Positions 55,553 through 64,000 of a stretch of 64,000 bases of DNA are shown piece by piece. Positions within the stretch are counted from its first letter, which is position 1, and every line of letters begins with the position of its first letter. The translations under genes were made by a program, and so were the position numbers. Location: the NCBI GenBank assembly GCA_905478855.1, contig CAJQKF010000021.1:1-64000 (forward strand), given 5' to 3'. The notes beneath the pieces were generated by a model. The model was not told where the DNA came from and did not search any database. It worked only from the letters and a program-made list of their open reading frames with translations. The DNA is from an uncultured Gammaproteobacteria bacterium (GTDB lineage Bacteria > Pseudomonadota > Gammaproteobacteria > Arenicellales > CAJQKF01).

Positions 55553-57661
55553 ATGCCACTAACTACCGCCGAACTTGAGCGACTTCTAGAAAGAGTATTA
55601 GATCCGGTACTATCATCAAGACGAACCGTAAGTGAATCGGCAACATCACTATCCCAATGCACTGAGAAGTCGCAACAATTTGCACTTCAATGGTTAAAAA
55701 TTGTTTGCGCCACAAATGCGGAACTCGGTTACCGGTTTATAACCAACGTCGCCGCTGCGATGAGTAGAATGGATTTACAACTTGTCGAGCAATGGGTTGT
55801 TAATGCACTTGATATTTACGACCAATCTGGACTGTATCCTGGAACCGCAGCTCTTATTGAAATCGATACATTCATCAAACATTCCGGCACCCACAGGCAA
55901 GCCGTTAAACTGAAACAAGAACGGGAGTTGCTGGGTCGCTACCTGCAGGGTTTGTCCGGTAGAAATATGCAGATTCGTAGTTCAAGTCACCCGCATACAG
56001 ATACCGAATCTGTTTATCTGCCTGAGGTTATCAACTATTTTTCTGATCGAAAAAGCAATCGACTAGTGCTCAAAGCTATGGCCACTCATCTGTGGGGAAT
56101 GAATCGGTTTGGTACTTTTAAACGTGCCACCCCAGACGCCCCCGGTCTAGAGCAACGATTGTCCGAATTACCGGATAACGCGAACAAGATGTCGATTTTC
56201 CACGCTTTGGAAGCCGAACGAATAAATGCCTGTATTTCCAGGGAATTACCCGGATTGAAACGCGAACTCAATGATTTATCGGGCATACCTAAACACGATG
56301 CGACCTGGCAAACCGCAATAGATGTATTGTCTCTACCTACTTCAACAATAGACGACACACTAAAATGGACTAGACTATTTTTGAAAAGACGTATTCCGCT
56401 AACGAACAGCAAGCCCTGGCACGGTTCGATCGATATTCACGCTGCAGAACAGGCAAGTAAGCAACGTCTGGATAAGGATAAAACCGAGCTAGCCAAGCTT
56501 ATTGAGGAACTCATTCAAAAACTTGACGCCGAAAACTCACTAATATCGGACGAAACTGATAAAGAACTGCAAATCTCCCTCGACAATCAATCTGAAGATG
56601 AACAGATGGAATTGTCAATCAACGGTGAGCAAGTTCAAATGCCTCCCGAGCTTCGCAAAAAACTAGAGGGAATGCTGCAAGATCTAGCACAAATCCCCGA
56701 TGAATGGTTAAACGCTAATAATAACAGCGAGGAATCTCCGGGCAACGAGAGCGAGGACCTTGATTTACCCGCTGAATTGCCTAACTCAGACCCGGTATTT
56801 TACTACGACGAGTGGGATTATCAGCGAAAACACTATCGGAAACACTGGTGCACTTTATATGAGCGGCAAATAGCTCCTGGAAAATCTGGTTTCGTCGATG
56901 AGACGATTGCAAAGTATCACACTGTGGTAGGTGATTTACGAAGATCATTCGAAATACTACGTGACGATCCAAAAACCCATAAAAGACAACCATTTGGAGA
57001 TGACATTGATCTCGATGCAGTGGTTGAGGCCAATACCGACATGCGTCGAGGTGAAGAGATGACGGATCGCCTTTTCCTAAAAACCCAACGCTCCGACCGT
57101 GATATAGCGGTTATGTTTATGGTTGACCTTTCTGGTTCGACGAAAGGCTGGATTGTGGATGCCGAACGGGAAGCGCTTGTGCTTTTATGTGAAGCTTTGG
57201 AGGTTCTCGGTGACCGTTATGCCATCTACGGCTTTTCAGGCATGACCCGTAAACGCTGTGAACTATTTACCATAAAACAGTTCTCCGAAACCTATAACGA
57301 ATCGATTAAACAACGAATAGCCGGTATAAAGCCTCGCGACTACACACGAATGGGAGTGACTATTCGTCATCTTACCGCGTTAATGGACACCATCGATGCC
57401 CGCAGCCGTTTGCTAATAACATTATCGGACGGGAAACCAGACGACTACGATGGTTATAGAGGTGATTATGGAATTGAAGACACACGTAAAGCTCTGATCG
57501 AGGCACGTAACAAGGGTATTCACCCTTTTTGTATTACTATCGATCGTCAAGGTAGCGACTATCTTCCCCATATGTATGGGGCGGTTAACTATGCGGTGGT
57601 AGACGATGTTCGAAAGTTGCCAAAAGAAGTTTCGGAAGTGTACTGCCAACTGACCCGCTAG
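55553..57661 (+). CDS. CbbO/NorD-family VWA-domain protein
   Basis: The 702-residue protein has an N-terminal helical region (about 1-330), an acidic middle stretch with SDETDKELQ and NNSEESPGNESED (about 335-415), and YYDEWDYQRKHYRKHWCTLYE. A C-terminal von Willebrand A domain (about 520-702) has MIDAS FMVDLSGSTKGWIVDAE and LITLSDGKPDDYDG. This is the CbbO/NorD layout, the adaptor partner of the CbbQ ATPase upstream. The pair with no Rubisco, nor or nir genes nearby suggests an unrecognised client. Confidence 0.9.
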   Translation: MPLTTAELERLLERVLDPVLSSRRTVSESATSLSQCTEKSQQFALQWLKIVCATNAELGYRFITNVAAAMSRMDLQLVEQWVVNALDIYDQSGLYPGTAALIEIDTFIKHSGTHRQAVKLKQERELLGRYLQGLSGRNMQIRSSSHPHTDTESVYLPEVINYFSDRKSNRLVLKAMATHLWGMNRFGTFKRATPDAPGLEQRLSELPDNANKMSIFHALEAERINACISRELPGLKRELNDLSGIPKHDATWQTAIDVLSLPTSTIDDTLKWTRLFLKRRIPLTNSKPWHGSIDIHAAEQASKQRLDKDKTELAKLIEELIQKLDAENSLISDETDKELQISLDNQSEDEQMELSINGEQVQMPPELRKKLEGMLQDLAQIPDEWLNANNNSEESPGNESEDLDLPAELPNSDPVFYYDEWDYQRKHYRKHWCTLYERQIAPGKSGFVDETIAKYHTVVGDLRRSFEILRDDPKTHKRQPFGDDIDLDAVVEANTDMRRGEEMTDRLFLKTQRSDRDIAVMFMVDLSGSTKGWIVDAEREALVLLCEALEVLGDRYAIYGFSGMTRKRCELFTIKQFSETYNESIKQRIAGIKPRDYTRMGVTIRHLTALMDTIDARSRLLITLSDGKPDDYDGYRGDYGIEDTRKALIEARNKGIHPFCITIDRQGSDYLPHMYGAVNYAVVDDVRKLPKEVSEVYCQLTR

Positions 57662-58226
57662 TTTCGTCAAATATCACTAAAATATCATCGCCATTTTTTA
57701 AAATCCCCAATAATCTGTTAGTTTGCAGGCTTCGTCGTTTAACTCTTCGCAGCAATCGGAAAACACGTAAATCTTATCTCAATAGCGGTTATATCGAGAG
57801 CTAAATAAACCTCCAAATTTAATCGAATCAACGTTGACGACCACAACATATAGGGGTTATTCTTCGTAATACACCAACATGTTGTGGGCACAGCGAAATT
57901 CTTACAGAAATCTATTAACACCCATAATTCCGCTGTGAACAAATCGATGTGTTAACAATATTTTAGCGTGGTTTTATCGAGTACGATGACATAAACCACG
58001 CCTAACTTACAAAATTAGTTGTCACGCACTATACGCTACAGCTAGCCAATAGAAGCGCCAGTTGCCAAATGATGAAGTGTTGTAAACAAGCAAACCCGTT
58101 GTACCCGTATAACGACAAAGTTCGCTACGCACAAACAATAAGATATAGATATTGAAGATTAATGTCCGCAGTTTGACGGATGACTAAAACAAAATTACGA
58201 GTAGTTTCCAGGAGTCGTTTAAAACC
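57662..58226 (+). other. Long leader region of nrdJa
   Basis: A 565-bp non-coding stretch between the CbbO-like stop and nrdJa. It carries the NrdR-like promoter region and then about 340 nt of leader. The leader has a perfect 9-bp stem GCGTGGTTT (57966-57974) with AAACCACGC (57993-58001) around an 18-base loop. AGGAG at about 58211 precedes the nrdJa ATG. No coding frame of note is present. Confidence 0.6.
57834..57887 (+). promoter_or_regulatory. Sigma-70-like promoter with tandem NrdR-like boxes
   Basis: TTGACG (57834-57839) and TATTCT (57858-57863) are separated by 18 bp. A 16-bp NrdR-like box, CCACAACATATAGGGG, fills the spacer (57841-57856), and a weaker second box, CACCAACATGTTGTGG (57872-57887), covers the predicted start region. 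Their starts are 31 bp apart, about three helical turns, as known for NrdR operators upstream of ribonucleotide reductase genes. The match is about 12 of 16 for the first box and 10-11 for the second. No cobalamin riboswitch consensus was recognised. Confidence 0.6.
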
Positions 58227-60338
58227 ATGAAATCAGCGCACATTACAGCGTTAAAACCACGTACGACCGAGATTGAATTCCAAAGCACATCCCTTGATAT
58301 TTGGGATAAGAAATACCGCCTTAAGGCAAAAAACGGCTGTGCTGTCGATCAATCACTCGAATCAACCTATATGCGTGTAGCCCGCGCACTAGCCGATGTT
58401 GAGACTTCCGAAGAATTGCGCGAGCTATGGCACGAGAAATTCGTGTGGGCATTGCAAAATGGTGCAATTCCGGCAGGACGAATTATATCCAATGCTGGCG
58501 CACAGGCTCATAAGCCGGCGACTAGCACAATCAATTGCACAGTATCCGGCAGTATTCCGGATTCAATGAACGGCATTCTGAACTCGGTACACGAAGCCGG
58601 TTTAACCCTTAAAGCCGGTTGTGGTATTGGCTATGAATTCTCCACATTGCGCCCTAAAGGCGCGTTTGTAAGCGGTGCGGGAGCATATACCTCTGGCCCA
58701 CTGTCTTTTATGGATATTTTCGATGCCATGTGCTTCACCGTGTCCAGTGCTGGCGGTCGACGTGGTGCGCAGATGGGAACATTTGAAATCACCCATCCAG
58801 ATGTCCGCGACTTCATTAAAGCAAAACGGGAAGACGGTCGCTTACGTCAATTTAATTTATCTTGTCTGATTACCGATGATTTTATGGAAGCGGTTAAAAA
58901 CGACGACGATTGGCAGTTGATATTCCCAGCAACAGCGAAAGAGCTAGAAGAAAACGAGTGCGAAATTGTATGGCGCGACTGGCCTATTACTGAAAACTAC
59001 ACATCGAATGATAAAGGCGAAATCGCCTGTCGCGTGTACCAAACAATAAAGGCACAACGTTTGTGGGATTTCATAATGAGCTCCACATACGATTTTGCAG
59101 AACCGGGTTTTATCCTCATTGATAAAATCAACGAAATGAACAACAACTGGTTCTGTGAAAACATACGCGCAACCAACCCTTGTGGCGAACAACCCCTACC
59201 CCCGTATGGCAGCTGCCTACTCGGCTCAGTCAACCTAACTCGTTTTGTTACTAATCCGTTTACAGAAAATGCTAAATTCGATTGGGAAAACTTTCGCAAA
59301 GTAGTCGCCGTATTTAGTCGCATGTTAGATAACGTGGTTGAAATTCATGGTTTACCACTGGAAGGGCAAGCAGGCGAAATTGAGTATAAACGTCGACACG
59401 GTATGGGATTTCTAGGGCTTGGTTCATCGATGGTTATGATGCAAATGTGCTACGGTGATGATGACAGCCTTGAGTTTACCGAGCGTGTCGCTCGAGAAAT
59501 GGCTGAAATTGGCTGGGAAGTGGGTGTAGAACTGGCTAAGGAAAAAGGCGCAGCGCCGGTTATGGACGATATGTTTGAAATTACACCGAAAATGTTTCGC
59601 CAAAGACCAGAACTAGAGAAAGATGGCCATTCCATTGGGGACAAATTACCAGGACGCGTGTTAATGGCGAAATATAGTCGCTACATGCAACAGTTTCCCG
59701 ACGCACTAACCGACCAAATTGCGGAACACGGTGTTCGTTATAGTCACCACACATCCATCGCTCCAACAGGAACCATCAGTCTTTCATTAGCCAATAATGC
59801 AAGCAATGGTATTGAGCCATCTTTTGCGCATCAATACAGCCGAAACGTAATACGTGAAGGAAAGAAATCGAAAGAAAAAGTTGATGTATTCTCATTCGAG
59901 CTGCTTGCCTATCGACACTTTGTTGATCAGAATGCGACATCAACTGCCGGCTTGCCGGACTACTTTATAAGCGCAGACGATATTGCTCCGAAGCAACATG
60001 TTGATGTGCAAGCAGCAGCTCAGAAATGGATCGACTCATCTATTTCAAAGACCGCAAACGTTCCTTCAGACTATGCTTTCGACGATTTTAAGGATATTTA
60101 CCGTTATGCTCATGAAAAAGGTCTAAAGGGCTGCACAACATTTCGCTTCAACCCGGAAGCATTTCAAGGTGTTCTGGTTAAAGATGAAGATCTTGCCAAC
60201 ACCATGTATCGCTTCAGCCTGGAAAACGGAGAAACCGTTGAGGTTAAGGGCAACGAAGAAATTGAATATGATGGTGAAACCCATACAGCAGCTAACCTTT
60301 TCGATGCCCTTAAAGAGGGCTACTACGGAAAATTCTAA
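58227..60338 (+). CDS. nrdJa: Adenosylcobalamin-dependent (class II) ribonucleotide reductase, large fragment NrdJa
   Basis: The 703-residue catalytic part reduces ribonucleotides using an adenosylcobalamin-derived thiyl radical. Visible features are GAIPAGRIISNAGA, the active-site cysteine region STINCTVSGSIPDSM, GCGIGYEFS, RATNPCGEQPLPPYGSC (NPCGE loop) and SIAPTGTISL near the C-terminal part of the barrel. It ends without the usual C-terminal redox cysteines, which lie in the separate nrdJb downstream by 16 bp. The same split is known in Pseudomonas. It needs vitamin B12; no B12 genes are seen here. Confidence 0.92.
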   Translation: MKSAHITALKPRTTEIEFQSTSLDIWDKKYRLKAKNGCAVDQSLESTYMRVARALADVETSEELRELWHEKFVWALQNGAIPAGRIISNAGAQAHKPATSTINCTVSGSIPDSMNGILNSVHEAGLTLKAGCGIGYEFSTLRPKGAFVSGAGAYTSGPLSFMDIFDAMCFTVSSAGGRRGAQMGTFEITHPDVRDFIKAKREDGRLRQFNLSCLITDDFMEAVKNDDDWQLIFPATAKELEENECEIVWRDWPITENYTSNDKGEIACRVYQTIKAQRLWDFIMSSTYDFAEPGFILIDKINEMNNNWFCENIRATNPCGEQPLPPYGSCLLGSVNLTRFVTNPFTENAKFDWENFRKVVAVFSRMLDNVVEIHGLPLEGQAGEIEYKRRHGMGFLGLGSSMVMMQMCYGDDDSLEFTERVAREMAEIGWEVGVELAKEKGAAPVMDDMFEITPKMFRQRPELEKDGHSIGDKLPGRVLMAKYSRYMQQFPDALTDQIAEHGVRYSHHTSIAPTGTISLSLANNASNGIEPSFAHQYSRNVIREGKKSKEKVDVFSFELLAYRHFVDQNATSTAGLPDYFISADDIAPKQHVDVQAAAQKWIDSSISKTANVPSDYAFDDFKDIYRYAHEKGLKGCTTFRFNPEAFQGVLVKDEDLANTMYRFSLENGETVEVKGNEEIEYDGETHTAANLFDALKEGYYGKF

Positions 60339-60354
60339 GTAGAGACCTGAACAA

Positions 60355-61086
60355 ATGGCTATCAAGATTTCGAACCCAATTACCAACTACGAAGTGGTAA
60401 AACCGCAAAGCGAAGAAGCTGCAAAACCATCTGAACAATCACAAACATCGATTCCAGAAGGCGAGGCTTCGATGCCAAACGTAGTGCAAATGCATGAAAA
60501 AGTAGAACGTCCTGAGATGTTGTTGGGAAGTACCTACAAGGTTAAGACACCGTTGTCTGATCATGCCCTGTATGTAACGATCAACGACATTATCCTCAAT
60601 CCAAATACACCTTATGAAAAACGTCGTCCATTTGAGATTTTCATTAATTCTAAAAATATGGACCACTTCCAATGGATAGTTGCTCTCACGCGTATTATCT
60701 CTGCGGTATTTCGAAAAGGCGGCGATGTTATTTTTCTGGTTGAAGAACTACACAGTGTATTCGACCCGCAGGGTGGATACTTCAAACGAGGTGGCAGGTA
60801 CACACCTTCATTGGTTTCCGAAATTGGCGACGCTATAGAAGCTCACATGCGCATGATCGGCATGATAAAGGACGACGAACCGGATACAGATCGCCAGAAA
60901 CTAATGGACGATAAACGTAAGGAGTATGAAGAGCGTACACAAGAGGCTAATAAAGCCAATGCCGATAGTTCCGATGGCACCTTTCCGGCAGGCTCCAGCT
61001 TATGCAAAAAATGCCAGACCAAAGCATTAGTTCTTTTAGACGGTTGCATGACTTGCCTAAACTGCGGCGATTCTAAATGCGGATAA
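60355..61086 (+). CDS. nrdJb: Class II ribonucleotide reductase, C-terminal subunit NrdJb (TSCPD domain)
   Basis: The 243-residue protein has a variable N-terminus (about 1-45), then a TSCPD-like domain with HALYVTINDI, RRPFEIFINSKNMDHFQW, VFRKGGDVIFLVEELHSVFD and a helical lid to about residue 170. A charged linker follows, and the C-terminal CKKCQTKALVLLDGCMTCLNCG and final Cys supply the mobile redox pair that re-reduces the active site. In most bacteria this is fused to NrdJ; here it is separate, as in Pseudomonas NrdJb. It would act with thioredoxin. The gap after nrdJa is only 16 bp. Confidence 0.9.
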   Translation: MAIKISNPITNYEVVKPQSEEAAKPSEQSQTSIPEGEASMPNVVQMHEKVERPEMLLGSTYKVKTPLSDHALYVTINDIILNPNTPYEKRRPFEIFINSKNMDHFQWIVALTRIISAVFRKGGDVIFLVEELHSVFDPQGGYFKRGGRYTPSLVSEIGDAIEAHMRMIGMIKDDEPDTDRQKLMDDKRKEYEERTQEANKANADSSDGTFPAGSSLCKKCQTKALVLLDGCMTCLNCGDSKCG

Positions 61087-61104
61087 AAGGATAATCGTTT
61101 TCCA

Positions 61105-61145
61105 GGAGGAGCCAGTCTTAAGTACAGGCTTCTCCCAGTGATAGA
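61105..61145 (+). terminator. Possible weak terminator after nrdJb
   Basis: GGAGGAGCC (61105-61113) can pair with GGCTTCTCC (61137-61145), one G-U wobble, around a 23-base loop. There is no clear T tract, so this may be a stability or Rho-assisted element. Confidence 0.3.
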
Positions 61146-61166
61146 ATCAACCATATCCACAATAAG

Positions 61167-62045
61167 CTATCTGGCAATAGCCAGCACTTCAGCGAAGGCT
61201 CTTGCTGCCGGAGATAGTCGACCCGACTTCTTACTAATGATCGCTAGTTGCCGCTCCATTTTTAAACCAAAAACGGGTATCTCGGATACATCAACCTGCC
61301 CCTTTAATCCTAGCCGACTAACAAACGCCAGATTACCGGTTGTAGCAACCATTCTCAAAATCGCCGGGATAGAACGTAGTTCCATTACTACATTCATTTC
61401 AACCGCAACATCTCGCAGTGCCGTATCAATTATTTGTCGTATTGCACTTCCTGCTTCGAATCCGACGAAACTTCTACCCAACAGATCTTCAACATGCACA
61501 TTATTTTTAACCGCCAAAGGATGATCATTACGGGCAACCAAAACAATTTTATCTGAGATTAGCGGCTTAATATCAAAGTCCCTATTTGCCACCGGCATAG
61601 TAACCACACCTAACTCCAATGCTCCATCACTGACAGCACGCAGTACTTCACTACTGCCAGCTTCCTTCAATTGAAAATGTATTTCGGGATAGCGCGCCTG
61701 AAACACCGCGATAGCTTCCGGCAATAAGAACGAAACCGCTGTTGCTCCACCACCTATTCGAACAGTTCCACCTTTAAGGCCCTTCATACGTGTGATTTCA
61801 GCTCTAAGCTGATCATAGCGGTTAACTAACAAACGCCCTTCTTCAGCCACACGAATGCCCACTTCGGTGAGTTCAACTCCTTTTCTTCCCCGCACAAAAA
61901 GGTCCGCACCTAGAAACGCTTCGAGTTGGGCAATACGCCTGGATAAGGCTGGCTGAGTAATATTTACCTGCACAGAGGCAGCAGTAATCGCACCGGCGTC
62001 GCAAACGGCTAAAAATGATCGAATAAGTTGTAAATCCATAGTCAT
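61167..62045 (-). CDS. LysR-family transcriptional regulator
   Basis: The 292-residue regulator has an N-terminal winged helix-turn-helix, LQLIRSFLAVCDAGAITAAS, with VNITQPALSRRIAQLEAFLG (about 27-46). A substrate-binding domain (about 90-292) starts GTVRIGGGATAVSFLLPEAI. An internal Met at codon 3 could be the true start. It is divergent from acnB with a 139-bp shared region, so autoregulation and control of acnB are plausible. The effector is unknown. Confidence 0.92.
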   Translation of the reverse strand: MTMDLQLIRSFLAVCDAGAITAASVQVNITQPALSRRIAQLEAFLGADLFVRGRKGVELTEVGIRVAEEGRLLVNRYDQLRAEITRMKGLKGGTVRIGGGATAVSFLLPEAIAVFQARYPEIHFQLKEAGSSEVLRAVSDGALELGVVTMPVANRDFDIKPLISDKIVLVARNDHPLAVKNNVHVEDLLGRSFVGFEAGSAIRQIIDTALRDVAVEMNVVMELRSIPAILRMVATTGNLAFVSRLGLKGQVDVSEIPVFGLKMERQLAIISKKSGRLSPAARAFAEVLAIAR

Positions 62046-62184
62046 GCAATTTTAACATGTTATCTATGCAAACTATCAATTTTACTTATAATTAGAGATT
62101 TGCTAAATTTTCGTATTCGCATCTGATCATGACAATGTCTGCGTCAGAGTGCATCAAATCGCAATTACAACCCAAGGTGCCCCC

Positions 62185-64000
62185 ATGTTAGAAGCCTATC
62201 GAAGCCATGTTGATGAACGAGCAGAACTCGGTATACCACCGCTACCTCTAAATCCGGAACAAACCTCCTCTCTGGTTGAATTGCTTAAGAACCCTCCAGC
62301 GGGTGAAGGTGAATTTTTACTAGACCTGCTAATAAACCGCATTCCACCAGGTGTCGACGAGGCAGCCTATGTTAAAGCCGCATTCCTAGCGGCAATCTCC
62401 ACAGGCGATGCTACCTCACCACTAATTGACAAGAAACGGTCAGTAGAACTGCTTGGCACCATGTTGGGCGGCTATAACATCAAGCCCATGATCGATTTAC
62501 TCGATGACCCAGAGCTTGCTGAAGTAGCGGCTGAGCAATTGAAATACACATTGCTCATGTTTGACGCCCTATACGATGTTGCAGAAAAGGCTAAGCAAGG
62601 CAATAACCACGCACAAGCCGTAATGCAATCATGGGCAGATGCTGAATGGTTTACTACAAAAGAAGATATTCCTGCAGAAATTAAACTTCGTGTATTCAAA
62701 GTGGTTGGTGAAACCAATACCGATGATTTATCGCCTGCACAAGACGCTTGGTCTCGGCCCGATATTCCACTACATGCTCTCGCCTTTTTGAAAAACCCAC
62801 GAGAAGGAATCACCAGAGCTATTGAGCAAATCAACGATATGGAAGCCCTCGGTTTACCATTGGCCTATGTTGGTGATGTGGTCGGAACCGGCTCTTCGCG
62901 AAAATCAGCCACCAATTCCGTGCTATGGCACATGGGTCATGATATCCCTTTTGTTCCAAACAAACGACAAGGTGGTGTGGTTATTGGAAACAAAATTGCA
63001 CCTATATTTTTTAACACCGTGGAAGACTCCGGCGCACTACCGATTGAATGCTCTGTAGATAACATGAATATGGGCGATGTTATTGTTGTTAAACCCCATG
63101 ACGGTGTAATCGAAAACGAGGCGGGTGAAGTAGTATGCGAATTCCAACATAAAACCGATGTTCTACTAGACGAAGTTAAAGCCGGTGGACGTATCCCACT
63201 CATTATCGGACGCACTCTTACTGATAAAGCGCGGGAGGCGCTAGGTCTAGGGCCTACTGAAGTATTTCGTCGTCCTGCCAATTTAAAGGCAAACGATAAA
63301 GGTTTCACCCTTGCCCAGAAAATCGTGGGTCGTGCCTGCGGTCTAGCCGAAGGACAAGGTGTTCGACCAGGCGCCTATTGCGAACCACGCATGGGAACAG
63401 TAGGTTCACAGGATACAACGGGCCCGATGACTCGAGACGAGCTCAAAGAGCTCGCGTGTTTAGGCTTTTCAGCAGATCTGGTAATGCAATCATTTTGTCA
63501 TACGGCGGCCTATCCGAAACCGGTGGATATCGATACCCAACACAGTTTGCCTGATTTTATGCACAATCGTGGTGGGGTTTCACTGCGCCCTGGTGATGGC
63601 ATCATTCATAGCTGGCTAAATCGTATGCTGCTCCCTGATCAAGTGGGTACAGGAGGAGATTCTCATACACGTTTTCCTCTTGGCATCTCCTTTCCGGGCG
63701 GTTCAGGTGTTGTAGCTTTCGGTGCCGCACTCGGTGTCATTCCGTTAGATATGCCAGAATCCGTATTAGTGAGATTTACTGGCGAGATGCAACCGGGTAT
63801 TACCTTGCGCGACATGGTTAATGCTATACCTTATGCTGCCATTCAACGCGGGTTACTGACGATTGAGAAGAAAGGAAAAAAGAACGTTTATAACGGTCGA
63901 ATCCTCGAAATTGAAGGTCTGCCGAGTTTAACTGTAGAACAAGCCTTTGAATTATCCGACGCTAGTGCGGAACGATCAGCAGGAGGATGTACGATTAACC
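62185..64000 (+). CDS. acnB: Aconitate hydratase B (partial, 3' end beyond window)
   Basis: About 605 residues of the iron-sulfur aconitase are visible, from the ATG at 62185 ([20 protein letters not shown]) to the window edge. The B-type order is evident: a HEAT-like N-terminal domain (about 1-160), then the swivel domain with [20 protein letters not shown] near 230-250. After it come the aconitase core segments [33 protein letters not shown] and [20 protein letters not shown]. AcnB converts citrate to isocitrate in the TCA cycle. The cluster cysteines nearer the C-terminus are outside the window. It is divergent from the LysR gene. Confidence 0.96.
   Translation, partial: MLEAYRSHVDERAELGIPPLPLNPEQTSSLVELLKNPPAGEGEFLLDLLINRIPPGVDEAAYVKAAFLAAISTGDATSPLIDKKRSVELLGTMLGGYNIKPMIDLLDDPELAEVAAEQLKYTLLMFDALYDVAEKAKQGNNHAQAVMQSWADAEWFTTKEDIPAEIKLRVFKVVGETNTDDLSPAQDAWSRPDIPLHALAFLKNPREGITRAIEQINDMEALGLPLAYVGDVVGTGSSRKSATNSVLWHMGHDIPFVPNKRQGGVVIGNKIAPIFFNTVEDSGALPIECSVDNMNMGDVIVVKPHDGVIENEAGEVVCEFQHKTDVLLDEVKAGGRIPLIIGRTLTDKAREALGLGPTEVFRRPANLKANDKGFTLAQKIVGRACGLAEGQGVRPGAYCEPRMGTVGSQDTTGPMTRDELKELACLGFSADLVMQSFCHTAAYPKPVDIDTQHSLPDFMHNRGGVSLRPGDGIIHSWLNRMLLPDQVGTGGDSHTRFPLGISFPGGSGVVAFGAALGVIPLDMPESVLVRFTGEMQPGITLRDMVNAIPYAAIQRGLLTIEKKGKKNVYNGRILEIEGLPSLTVEQAFELSDASAERSAGGCTIN

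Noticed and set aside
57662-58226. Cobalamin riboswitch ahead of class II RNR
   Set aside because: The leader is long and suitable, but no B12-box consensus or the characteristic conserved segments could be recognised by eye.
60339-60354. Frameshift splitting a single nrdJ gene
   Set aside because: The junction has a clean stop and a separate ATG, and the same split is known for NrdJa/NrdJb in Pseudomonas, so a natural two-gene arrangement is more likely.
1-64000. tRNA, rRNA, CRISPR array or insertion sequence
   Set aside because: No cloverleaf with a TTCGA-type arm, no spaced repeats and no transposase were recognised on either strand.

Overview
The window is a stretch of chromosome from a gammaproteobacterium, probably free-living and aquatic and outside the well-studied enteric and Pseudomonas groups. 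This rests on gene order: rho-trxA beside divergent rhlB, polA convergent with engB, ybbA-ybbP beside tesA, and lptM just upstream of lysA. A class III polyhydroxyalkanoate (PHA) synthase, a split vitamin B12-dependent (class II) ribonucleotide reductase, cytochrome c4 and an orphan CbbQ/CbbO pair add an aerobic or microaerobic carbon-storing flavour. Base composition is moderate and coding density is high. I saw no tRNA, rRNA, CRISPR array, prophage or insertion sequence.

Layout. 1-1.2 kb: the tail of a lysine/alanine-repeat (phasin-like) protein and phaC. 1.2-11.8 kb: housekeeping genes (SPOR-domain protein, argS, nudC, a DUF4870 membrane protein, hemL, rubredoxin, prmB, rpmE, rho, trxA, rhlB). 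12.0-31.4 kb: an accessory surface-glycan region. It holds an FrhB-like iron-sulfur protein, a flippase-like membrane protein, a hexapeptide acyltransferase, a YdjM-type membrane protein, lipoproteins, two polytopic glycosyltransferase-like proteins, a polysaccharide pyruvyl transferase, a sugar epimerase, a metallohydrolase-like protein, GT4 and GT2 glycosyltransferases, a subtilase with a barrel-like C-terminus and a COG5610-type HAD protein. 31.5-44.9 kb: core genes again (OmpA-like lipoprotein, lysA, lptM, argH, cytochrome c4, engB, polA, an MFS transporter, ybbP, ybbA, tesA). 45.0-57.7 kb: two MoxR-type AAA+/VWA systems, a complete Bat-type operon on the minus strand and a CbbQ/CbbO-like pair on the plus strand, separated by DUF1223, a small conserved-looking protein and an SDR. 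58.2-64 kb: nrdJa-nrdJb, a LysR regulator and the start of acnB.

The most notable non-coding signals are these. (1) A probable small RNA lies downstream of polA, where Spot 42 (enterics) and ErsA (Pseudomonas) lie. It has a sigma-E/AlgU-like promoter, a stem-loop exposing UCCUCCC and a 3' terminator. (2) Two NrdR-like boxes start 31 bp apart over a sigma-70-like promoter about 350 bp ahead of nrdJa. (3) A plus-strand terminator sits in the argH/cytochrome c4 gap with no gene to serve, suggesting another small RNA.

The genes work in recognisable modules. The glycan region would build, modify and export a pyruvylated and acylated surface polymer. The Bat operon and the CbbQ/O pair would each couple an AAA+ motor to VWA adaptors. 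nrdJab would supply deoxynucleotides under NrdR control. The most unusual accessory pieces are the subtilase-barrel protein inside the glycan cluster and the two neighbouring AAA+/VWA systems. No single undescribed system is proven by the sequence alone.
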